Of a stretch of 16,533 bases of DNA, positions 1-6,287 are shown one piece after another; positions within the stretch are counted from its first letter, which is position 1; each line of letters starts with the position of its first letter. The stretch comes from Gammaproteobacteria bacterium (lineage in GTDB: Bacteria; Pseudomonadota; Gammaproteobacteria; HK1): NCBI GenBank assembly GCA_020444775.1, contig JAGRHX010000285.1:1-16533 (forward strand), given 5' to 3'. Under the pieces are notes generated by a model. It was given only the letters and a program-made list of their open reading frames with translations. It was not told where the DNA came from and did not search any database. The position numbers were made by a program, and so were the translations under genes.

Positions 1-28
1 CCGGGACATCGGGTCCGGGACATCGCAT
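1..28. repeat. 14-bp tandem repeat at window edge
   Basis: Two adjacent 14-bp units share the core CCGGGACATCG (1-11 and 15-25). A degenerate third copy beginning CCGGACA follows at 29. The array may extend left beyond the window. It lies in non-coding DNA downstream of the minus-strand gene ending at 97. No function is apparent. Confidence 0.6.
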
Positions 29-58
29 CCGGACAGGCGCCACGAGACCACGGTCCCT

Positions 59-80
59 GGTGCCGGCGTCACGCGGCACC
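59..80 (-). terminator. Hairpin downstream of the CMD-family gene, possible terminator
   Basis: GGTGCC (59-64) pairs with GGCACC (75-80), and an inner GCG/CGC pairing closes on a TCA loop. The hairpin starts 16 bp past the stop of the minus-strand CMD-family gene. A competing hairpin at 36-64 (GGCGCCA with TGGTGCC, one G-U pair) overlaps it. Neither has a clear T run, so termination activity is only inferred. Confidence 0.35.
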
Positions 81-96
81 CGTTCGGAGTCGGTGC

Positions 97-489
97 TCAG
101 CCTTCAGCACGTACCTCGGCAAACACCTCACTGGCCACCAGCATGGCCTCGCGGATCAGCGGCACCCCGACGTAGCCGGACAGGTGCAGCAGCACCTCGG
201 TGAGCTCGTCCTCGGTCCAGCCCTGACGCAAGGCCATACGCAGATGCAGGCGCAGCTCGGGCTCGCGTCCGGTGGCCGCGTCCGAGACCACGCAGATCAG
301 GGTGCGGGTCTTCAAATCCAGCCCCGGTCGGCTCCACAGCGCCCCGAACACGGTTTCGGCAGCGACGTCACGAAACTTCTGCATGACGGGATCTTGGTAG
401 GTGCTGGCGTTCATCTGCTCGGTGTATTGCTCACCGAACAGCCGGGTGCGCAGCTCGATCCCCTTCTTGTACAGGTCACTCTTCTCCAT
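97..489 (-). CDS. Carboxymuconolactone decarboxylase (CMD) family protein
   Basis: A 130-residue all-helical CMD-domain protein that fills its whole length, as in PcaC-like single-domain members. The family segments are visible: FGALWSRPGLDLKTR at about 49-62, then ELRLHLRMALRQGWTEDELTEVLLH at about 78-102 with the conserved His82, then YVGVP at about 106-110. It lacks the CxxC redox pair of AhpD-type members, so peroxidase or disulfide chemistry is unlikely. A gamma-carboxymuconolactone decarboxylase-like or unassigned role fits better. The start was chosen as ATG 489; a GTG one codon upstream (492) is equally reachable from the AGGA ribosome-binding site in ATAGGAAGCACC. The upstream minus-strand neighbour, a flavin monooxygenase, is 126 bp away. 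Small CMD proteins commonly sit beside oxidoreductases of aromatic or terpene catabolism, but no other ring-cleavage gene is present here, so the substrate is unknown. Confidence 0.85.
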   Translation of the reverse strand: MEKSDLYKKGIELRTRLFGEQYTEQMNASTYQDPVMQKFRDVAAETVFGALWSRPGLDLKTRTLICVVSDAATGREPELRLHLRMALRQGWTEDELTEVLLHLSGYVGVPLIREAMLVASEVFAEVRAEG

Positions 490-618
490 CACGGTGCTTC
501 CTATGGCAGGTGGTCACAAAACGACTCCAACGCGAGAGCATGCGCTGCCGCCGGCTCGGAGGTCGTGAAGCATTCCCGCGACCGTCGCAACAGGCCGTGG
601 GATCGTTCCAAAAAGCGC

Positions 619-1854
619 TCAGTCCTTGCTGGTCTCGCCTTCGGTGGCGACCCGCTCGGACTCGATGTCCTGCACACCCAGGGTTCGATAGCGGAACTCG
701 TCAGGCACCTCGCGGCCGGTATCGGTGAAGGCACGCTTGACCGCCTCCACGTTGCCGCTCAGCACCGTCTTACGGTTGCTGCGGGTCCAGTCGTTGGACC
801 GGAACAAGGTCTCCATGGAACCCTGGTAACGGGGCATCACATAGCGCGCGAACAGCTCGTAGCTGTGCATGATCTGGGCCCGGTTCGCCCATTCGTGGGC
901 ACGGAACAGGATGCCGCCGAACCCGCCGTTGCTGTATTCGAGCAGCCGGTCGATGCCCTTGATCACGGTATCCGGCGTGCCGACCAGCGTAGTGCCCATG
1001 CGCACGCCGTCGCGCAGCGGATCGTCGGATCGCCCGGGCGGTCGACCCAGGGTCTCCTCGAAATAGGTCACGGTCTCGGCCCGCTCACCGACCCGCACCT
1101 GGCGCAGCGCTTCCTCGTCGTCCTCGGCCAGATGCGCGGTGACCACGATACGCCAGTCCTTGCGGTTCATTCGCTGGCCGTGCTCGGCGGCGGTGTCCTC
1201 GGCGATCTGCCACTGCTTGGCCATCGCCTCGGGACCACCGGGCAGACCGGCACCGATCGACAGCACCCCCAGTCCGTGCTTGCCGGCGGCCATCATGCCG
1301 AACGGCGTGATGGTGCTGGCCACGGCGATCTGGAAGTGCGGATCGCTGTACGGCGCCAGATGCAGACGCGCCTCGCGCAGATGGAACCAGTCGGTCTGCA
1401 TGTTGACCGGCTCCTCACAGCGCAACAGCGCGACGATCGCGTCCAACGACTCGACCATGCGTCGTCGCTGGGTCACCGGCTCGATGTCGAGCATGTAGGC
1501 ATCCGAGGGCAACGCGCCCGGTCCGCAACCCAGCATCACCCGGCCCCGGGTCATGTGATCGAGCTGCACGAAGCGTTGCGCGACCAGCAGCGGGTTGTGG
1601 TAGGGCAGGCTGGTGACACCGGATCCGAGCATGATGTGGCGGGTGCGCTCGGCGGCGGCGGCGATGAAGATCTCCGGCGATGCGATGATCTCCCAGCCGG
1701 CGGAGTGGTGCTCACCGATCCAGGCCTCGTCGTAGCCGAGATGGTCCAACCACTCGATGAGCTCCATGTCGCGGCTCATCGCCAGCGTCGGGTTCTCGCC
1801 CAGACGATGAAACGGGGCCAGAAAGATGCCGAACTTCAAACCTCGCCTTGTCAT
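619..1854 (-). CDS. LLM-class (bacterial luciferase-like) flavin-dependent monooxygenase, LimB-like
   Basis: A 411-residue TIM-barrel protein of the luciferase-like monooxygenase family. These enzymes use FMNH2 from a partner reductase and O2 to oxygenate small organic substrates in the cytoplasm. Family landmarks are LKFGIFLAPFH at 6-16, DEAWIGEHHSAGWE at 42-55, GSGVTSLPYHNP at 77-88, LDHMTRGRVMLGCGPGALPSDA at 98-119 and the late GTPDTVIKGIDRLL at 292-305. From memory, the GEHHSAGWE and GPGALPSDA blocks resemble the limonene 1,2-monooxygenase branch, so terpene or cyclic-alkene oxidation is a guess. The frame stays open to 2007, but the start at 1854 is preferred: homology begins at MTRRGLKFGIF and a GGGGGAG ribosome-binding site sits six bases upstream. 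No flavin reductase gene is in the window. The protein ends in a polar tail (ESERVATEGETSKD). Confidence 0.9.
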   Translation of the reverse strand: MTRRGLKFGIFLAPFHRLGENPTLAMSRDMELIEWLDHLGYDEAWIGEHHSAGWEIIASPEIFIAAAAERTRHIMLGSGVTSLPYHNPLLVAQRFVQLDHMTRGRVMLGCGPGALPSDAYMLDIEPVTQRRRMVESLDAIVALLRCEEPVNMQTDWFHLREARLHLAPYSDPHFQIAVASTITPFGMMAAGKHGLGVLSIGAGLPGGPEAMAKQWQIAEDTAAEHGQRMNRKDWRIVVTAHLAEDDEEALRQVRVGERAETVTYFEETLGRPPGRSDDPLRDGVRMGTTLVGTPDTVIKGIDRLLEYSNGGFGGILFRAHEWANRAQIMHSYELFARYVMPRYQGSMETLFRSNDWTRSNRKTVLSGNVEAVKRAFTDTGREVPDEFRYRTLGVQDIESERVATEGETSKD

Positions 1855-1883
1855 TGTTCTCCCCCGGCTACGTTCGAGCCTGC

Positions 1884-1903
1884 GTGTGGTCGTGTGGTCG
1901 TGT
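1884..1903. repeat. 8-bp tandem repeat upstream of the monooxygenase gene
   Basis: GTGTGGTC occurs twice in direct succession (1884-1891 and 1892-1899), followed by a half unit GTGT (1900-1903). It lies 30 bp upstream of the monooxygenase start in the leader region. It could be simple slippage or part of a regulatory leader; nothing in the sequence decides between these. Confidence 0.5.
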
Positions 1904-1963
1904 ACTGGCGTGCTGCGACACTCTTGGTCCGAGCCTCGGGCTGGCGTGTCGAGCTCGATCGAC

Positions 1964-1977
1964 GCGGCACGTGCCGC
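1964..1977. promoter_or_regulatory. Perfect 14-bp palindrome between the S9 peptidase and monooxygenase genes
   Basis: GCGGCACGTGCCGC is a perfect palindrome about 110 bp upstream of the monooxygenase start and 43 bp past the S9 peptidase stop. A second small hairpin, CGTCG-CAT-CGACG, lies at 1983-1995. The palindrome could be an operator for a dimeric repressor acting on the monooxygenase gene, or part of the peptidase transcript's 3' end. A 14-bp palindrome can occur by chance once in a window this size, so the call is weak. Confidence 0.25.
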
Positions 1978-2019
1978 CCGGCCGTCGCATCGACGATCGC
2001 CGCTCACCGGGTCTGGCGC

Positions 2020-4086
2020 TCAAAGATTCTCGATCTCCACCGGTGCAATCGGATCGGCCGGTCTGAAGCCGAAGATCCGCCCGTAGAAGAACAGCTCCGC
2101 CTCGAGCGTGCGACGTATGGTGGCGGCCCGGCGAAAACCGTGCTGCTCGCCCTCGAAGATCAGGCAGGCGGTCGGCAGGCCTTTCTCCTTGACCGCCTTG
2201 GCCATCATCAAGGCCTGGTCCGGAGGCACCACCTTGTCCTCGGCGCCCTGAAAGAAGATTACCGGACAGGACAGACGCTCGATGTGATGGATGGGAGAGC
2301 GGCGACGGTAGAGATCGAGCTGCTCCGGATAGGCGCCGATCAGGCTGTCCAGGTAGCGCGACTCGAACTTGTGGGTGTCACGTGCCAGGGCCTCCAGCTC
2401 GCTGATGCCATAGTAGCTCGCGCCGGCCTTGAACACGTCGTGGAAGGTCAAGGCCGCGAGCGTGGTGAAACCGCCGGCGCTGCTGCCACGAATCGCCAGA
2501 CGCTGCTCGTCGACGACGCCGGCCCGGGCCAGATGACGCGCGCCGTTGACGCAGTCGTCGACATCGACCACGCCCCATTGACCGCGTAACGGCTCGCGAT
2601 AGGCACGACCATAGCCGGTGCTACCGCGATAGTTCACATCGAGCACCGCGAAGCCACGGCTGGTCCAGAACTGCACGGCGAGATTGAGCGACGGCGTGCT
2701 GGCGCCGGTCGGCCCACCATGACTGATGACGATCAGCGGTGGCCGTTCGTTCGCCTCGGGCTCGAAGCGCTTGTTCCGCGGCCGATAGAGAAAGCCATGG
2801 GCGATGTCGTCGCCGCTGGTCGCGAAGGTCAGCGGCTCCGGCGCGGCGACGTACTCGGGGTCGATACGCAGCGCGACCGCGGTCTTGAGCACCCGGCAAT
2901 CATTGCTGTGGGTGTCCCAGCACGTCACCGCGGCCGGCGTCGTGGCGCTGCTGCTCACGACCACTGCCCGCCCGCGAGTGCAGGCCAGCGCGCTCAGCGC
3001 GCTGAGCTCGAAGGGTGCGGACGACCACTCGCCCGATGCGAGCTGCAGTCGCTGTAGCGACCAGCAACCATCGCGACAGGACCCGACCACCAGCTGGTCG
3101 TCGTCGACGAAGCCATAGGTACGCATCCCGAACACCCACTGCGGCATGCCGTACTCGGCCCGCTCGCGATGCACGCACGGGTGGCCGCTGCCGGTATCCT
3201 CTGCGCGCATCCTCAGCGCCGGTCCTTCGGGATCGACGACCGTACCCTCGCCAACCTCGCTGCTGCCGTCTCGAGCCGGCACCGATACGTCGGTCTGGTC
3301 GTCGGCCTGGTCGTTGGCCTGGCCATCGTCCGGTCGGCAGTGATACAGGTTCCAAAAGCCACTGCGATCGCAGACGTAGAACAGGCTGCCGTCCGGCGCG
3401 AAACTCGGCTGGAACACCGACACGTCGGCGCCACCGGCAACCCGGGAAAGGCTGAGCAGGGCGCCCTGGCCGTCGAGCGTGGCTGTCCACAGCTCGCTGC
3501 AGTCCCAGGGCATGTTCGGATGTTCCCAGCTCAACCACACCAGCCGCCGACCATCCGGACTGAGCACCGGGCTGGCATAGAAATCGCTACCCGACACCAG
3601 CCGTTGGACCTCGCCACTGTCGAGGTCGATCGAGACCAGGCTGTTCTCGGGCTCGTCCACGTAATCGTGGTTCTCGCAGACCGCGATGAGACGACCGCGC
3701 GCGCGGTCCACGACCATGTCGGCATAGCGACGCGTGCCGCTGGCGGTCAGCGGCCGCGGCACACCGAGCGGTGCCAATCGCTGATGATGGATGCGCTGAT
3801 CGGCGTCGTTGCAGAACCACAGATCGTCGCCGTCGATCACGAATGCGCCACCGCCGTACTCGTGCACCCGGCTGCGAACGCTGAACGGCGCCGGGGTCAG
3901 ATCGACCGGCTCGGCGTCGTCCAGGGACGCCACCAGCACACCTCGCCCGCCGTCCTGTGGCCGTCCCTCGAGCCAGACAGTGCGGCGCTGATCGACGTGC
4001 ACGGCAGCGAGCCGCACGGCGTCCATCAGCATGAATTCAGCGGTTATGGGCGACCGCCAGGTTCCACAAGGTCTTGGGGCTTTCAT
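2020..4086 (-). CDS. S9-family peptidase (prolyl oligopeptidase / acylaminoacyl-peptidase type)
   Basis: A 688-residue serine peptidase with an N-terminal beta-propeller (about 1-410) and a C-terminal alpha/beta-hydrolase domain (about 430-680). The catalytic triad is visible: Ser536 in RGSSAGG, Asp617 in GAEDKVVPP and His649 in EGEQHGFR. The HGGP turn is at 456-459. The propeller contains typical WLEGRP (about 38-43), RVHEYGGGAF (about 73-82), SPDGRRLVWLSW and GMPQWVFGM blocks. It should trim short peptides or N-acyl peptides; no signal peptide is seen, so it is probably cytoplasmic. The start was set at ATG 4086 because homologues begin MKAP..TWRSPIT. ATG 4092 is two codons upstream and the frame is open to 4152. 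No Shine-Dalgarno precedes any of these starts. An acidic insert of about 50 residues (253-306) interrupts the propeller. Confidence 0.92.
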   Translation of the reverse strand: MKAPRPCGTWRSPITAEFMLMDAVRLAAVHVDQRRTVWLEGRPQDGGRGVLVASLDDAEPVDLTPAPFSVRSRVHEYGGGAFVIDGDDLWFCNDADQRIHHQRLAPLGVPRPLTASGTRRYADMVVDRARGRLIAVCENHDYVDEPENSLVSIDLDSGEVQRLVSGSDFYASPVLSPDGRRLVWLSWEHPNMPWDCSELWTATLDGQGALLSLSRVAGGADVSVFQPSFAPDGSLFYVCDRSGFWNLYHCRPDDGQANDQADDQTDVSVPARDGSSEVGEGTVVDPEGPALRMRAEDTGSGHPCVHRERAEYGMPQWVFGMRTYGFVDDDQLVVGSCRDGCWSLQRLQLASGEWSSAPFELSALSALACTRGRAVVVSSSATTPAAVTCWDTHSNDCRVLKTAVALRIDPEYVAAPEPLTFATSGDDIAHGFLYRPRNKRFEPEANERPPLIVISHGGPTGASTPSLNLAVQFWTSRGFAVLDVNYRGSTGYGRAYREPLRGQWGVVDVDDCVNGARHLARAGVVDEQRLAIRGSSAGGFTTLAALTFHDVFKAGASYYGISELEALARDTHKFESRYLDSLIGAYPEQLDLYRRRSPIHHIERLSCPVIFFQGAEDKVVPPDQALMMAKAVKEKGLPTACLIFEGEQHGFRRAATIRRTLEAELFFYGRIFGFRPADPIAPVEIENL
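3289..3324. repeat. 12-bp tandem repeat inside the S9 peptidase gene
   Basis: Three in-frame 12-bp units occupy 3289-3300, 3301-3312 and 3313-3324 (GTCGGTCTGGTC, GTCGGCCTGGTC, GTTGGCCTGGCC on the + strand). On the coding strand they give an Asp/Gln/Ala-rich stretch, GQANDQADDQTD. The unit is a whole number of codons, so expansion would lengthen the loop without a frameshift. Confidence 0.75.
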
Positions 4087-4092
4087 TGTCAT

Positions 4093-4252
4093 TGCCGGGT
4101 CGATGAGGGTCTGCGCTACATCCTGGCTGCAACACCACGAATCCTTCTGCATCCGATGAGCAGATCGGCTCGCATCCGCGACGCGCCGCGATCATGCCCT
4201 TGACGTCATCTCGTATGATACCGGACTGGCAACCGAGCAGGGAGAATGCGGC
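4093..4252. promoter_or_regulatory. Divergent intergenic region between the S9 peptidase and ggt genes
   Basis: This gap should hold start signals for both divergent genes. On the + strand, TATGAT at 4214-4219 matches the sigma-70 -10 box at five of six bases. It would start transcription about 27 nt before ggt ATG 4253, leaving room for its AGGGAG ribosome-binding site (4239-4244). TTGACG at 4200-4205 looks like a -35 box but is only 8 bp from this -10, so it is not its partner. TGACGTCA at 4201-4208 is a perfect 8-bp palindrome. A minus-strand reading frame with a lipoprotein-like start also crosses this region (see findings). Confidence 0.35.
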
Positions 4253-6232
4253 ATGCGCCATGCAACACACCACGAACGCGAGGCCGCGCCAGCTCATCCC
4301 ACGAGTCCTGCCACGGGCAGTGACGATGGGACGAGCCGGCCCCACCGCACCTCGGCCACCGTCTCCGGACCCTTGCCGGCGCGTGCCGGGACCGGCCGCT
4401 TGTTACACGCCGCGCTGCTCACGCTGTGCCTGCTGAGCCTGTCCTTTCCGACGCCAGCCCAATCCCCAGCCCAGCCGCCCGCCCAGTCCGAGATCACCCG
4501 CACCGCCCGCCGGGACGGCGCCAGCCAGGCCGCGATCTACTCCGCTCGCGACCTCAGCCACCCGGTAGCGTCTCGCTACGGCATGGTCGCGAGCCAGGAA
4601 GCAACCGCGACCCGGGTCGGCGTAGCCGTGCTCGAGTCGGGCGGCAACGCGGTGGATGCGGCGGTCGCGGTCGGCTTCGCGTTGGCGGTCACCCTGCCGA
4701 GGGCCGGTAACGTCGGCGGCGGTGGATTCATGCTGGTGCACGACGCCGGCACCGCCACCCAGCATGCCATCGACTACCGGGAGCGCGCCCCGACCGCCAG
4801 CAGCCGCGACATGTATCTGGGCGAAGATGGCGAGGTGGACCGGCACCGCAAGCGCTTCAGCCATCTCTCGGTCGGCGTGCCGGGCACGGTGGCCGGACTG
4901 CACCTGGCCCATCAGCGCTTCGGCAGCAGGCCGTGGACCGAGCTGATCGCACCGGCCATCGCGCTGGCCCGCGACGGCATCGTCGTCGGCGAGGGCCTGG
5001 CCGCGGCCCTGCAGGCTGGCCAGGAGCGACTCGCCGCGCACCCGGCCAGCGCGCGTATCTTCCTGCGCCCGGACGGCAAGCCCTGGCAGGTTGGCGAGCG
5101 CCTGGTGCAGAGCGATCTGGCCGACAGCCTGGAGGCCATCGCCCGGCAGGGTCCGCAAGCCTTCTACGAGGGCCACATCGCCAAGGCCATCGCCGAGGAG
5201 ATGCGCAGCCACGGTGGCCTCATCACACGCACCGATCTGGCCGCCTACAGCGCCGTGCTCCGCGCGCCGGTCCGTGGCCGCTATCGTGGTCACGAGATCG
5301 TCTCGATGCCGCCGCCCAGCTCCGGCGGCGTGCATCTGATCCAGATCCTCAACATCCTGGAAGGCTTCGACCTGACCGCGGCCGGTCACAACAGCGCGCA
5401 GAGCATCCACTGGCTCGCCGAGAGCATGAAGCGCGCCTACGCCGACCGCAGCGCGCATCTGGGCGATCCGGATCACTGGCCGGTGCCGGTGACGGGTCTG
5501 ACCGATGAGCGCTACGCCGCGCGATTGCGAGCCGACATCGATGCTCGGGCCACCGCATCCAGCCAGATCCGGCCCGGCACGCCCCAGGACTTCGAGAGCG
5601 AGCAGACCACCCACTACTCGATCATGGACCGGACCGGCAACGTGGTCAGCAACACCTACACGCTGAACTTCAGCTTTGGCAGCGGCATCGTCGCACCCGG
5701 CACCGGCATCCTGCTGAACAACGAGATGGACGATTTCTCCGGCAAGCCCGGCACCGCCAACGCCTACGGCCTGATCGGCGGTGAGGCCAACGCGGTGCAG
5801 CCCGGCAAGCGCCCGCTAAGCTCGATGACCCCGACCATCGTGCTGCGCGGTGGCGAGCCGCTGCTGGCGACGGGCAGCCCCGGTGGCAGCCGCATCATCA
5901 CCACGGTGCTGCAGGTGATCAGCAACATCATCGATCACGGCATGAATCTGCAGGAGGCCACGAATGCACCGCGTGTGCATCATCAGTGGCTGCCCGACGA
6001 GCTGCGTGTCGAGGAGGGCCTGAGCATCGACACGATCCGTCTGCTCCGAGGGCGGGGACACGAGGTGGTGGTGAAGAACGCGATGGGCAGCACGCAGAGC
6101 GTGCAGCACCTGCGGGGCATCTTCCTCGGCGCTTCGGACCCACGCCGAAGGGGTGCGCTGAGCGCCGGTCCCGCCACCTTGCCGTCGGCGACCGTGACCA
6201 GTTCGGCCGAAGCGGCTTCGGGACGACACTGA
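4253..6232 (+). CDS. ggt: Gamma-glutamyltransferase (Ntn hydrolase, periplasmic)
   Basis: A 659-residue GGT that hydrolyses or transfers the gamma-glutamyl group of glutathione and related peptides, expected in the periplasm. The precursor cleaves itself between Gln451 and Thr452 (ESEQ/TTHYS), and Thr452 is the nucleophile of the small subunit. Substrate-binding residues are visible: Arg176 in DYRERAP, Asn472 in TLNFSFGSG, Glu491 and Asp494 in NNEMDDF, Ser523-Ser524 in PLSSMTP and the oxyanion glycines in GSPGGSR (541-547). The lid-loop block KPG..NAYGLIGGEANAV is present. A hydrophobic signal core (LLHAALLTLCLLSLSFP, 50-66) ends at PAQ, but 48 polar residues precede it, which is unusual. ATG 4253 has a good AGGGAG eight bases upstream. 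TTG 4373 would give an ordinary signal peptide but has no clear ribosome-binding site. A Ser/Ala-rich tail follows about residue 639. Confidence 0.95.
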   Translation: MRHATHHEREAAPAHPTSPATGSDDGTSRPHRTSATVSGPLPARAGTGRLLHAALLTLCLLSLSFPTPAQSPAQPPAQSEITRTARRDGASQAAIYSARDLSHPVASRYGMVASQEATATRVGVAVLESGGNAVDAAVAVGFALAVTLPRAGNVGGGGFMLVHDAGTATQHAIDYRERAPTASSRDMYLGEDGEVDRHRKRFSHLSVGVPGTVAGLHLAHQRFGSRPWTELIAPAIALARDGIVVGEGLAAALQAGQERLAAHPASARIFLRPDGKPWQVGERLVQSDLADSLEAIARQGPQAFYEGHIAKAIAEEMRSHGGLITRTDLAAYSAVLRAPVRGRYRGHEIVSMPPPSSGGVHLIQILNILEGFDLTAAGHNSAQSIHWLAESMKRAYADRSAHLGDPDHWPVPVTGLTDERYAARLRADIDARATASSQIRPGTPQDFESEQTTHYSIMDRTGNVVSNTYTLNFSFGSGIVAPGTGILLNNEMDDFSGKPGTANAYGLIGGEANAVQPGKRPLSSMTPTIVLRGGEPLLATGSPGGSRIITTVLQVISNIIDHGMNLQEATNAPRVHHQWLPDELRVEEGLSIDTIRLLRGRGHEVVVKNAMGSTQSVQHLRGIFLGASDPRRRGALSAGPATLPSATVTSSAEAASGRH

Positions 6233-6255
6233 GGCCGTCCACGGCCACGGCGAAG

Positions 6256-6284
6256 CCGGGGCGGCGAACCCCGGTTCGCCCCGG
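6256..6284. terminator. Bidirectional terminator hairpin between convergent ggt and phoX
   Basis: CCGGGG and CGAACC (6256-6270, with a 3-nt CGG bulge) pair with GGTTCGCCCCGG (6273-6284). This forms a 12-bp GC-rich stem when the centre opens into a small loop. A smaller inverted repeat, GGCCGT-CC-ACGGCC, lies at 6233-6246. They fill the 55 bp between the two convergent stop codons. There is no T run, so Rho or simple hairpin stalling may contribute. Confidence 0.6.
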
Positions 6285-6287
6285 TGC

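Noticed and set aside
1..40. CRISPR array at the left edge
   Set aside because: The units are only 14 bp and directly adjoining with no unique spacers, and no cas gene is seen.
1855..2007. N-terminal extension of the flavin monooxygenase
   Set aside because: Family similarity and a strong GGGGGAG ribosome-binding site both point to 1854; the extension is low-complexity and Arg-rich.
184..2589. 801-codon open frame on the + strand antisense to three genes
   Set aside because: It runs opposite three clear protein families. Its translation has no recognisable domain and is rich in Arg, His, Gly and Ala, as expected for an antisense frame in GC-rich DNA.
3169..4203. 344-codon + strand frame opposite the S9 peptidase
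   Set aside because: It is antisense to well-conserved propeller sequence with no domain signature; I treat it as a high-GC shadow.
4200..4219. TTGACG plus TATGAT as a complete sigma-70 promoter for ggt
   Set aside because: The spacing is 8 bp, not 16-18, so the two hexamers cannot work as a pair; only the -10 remains possible.
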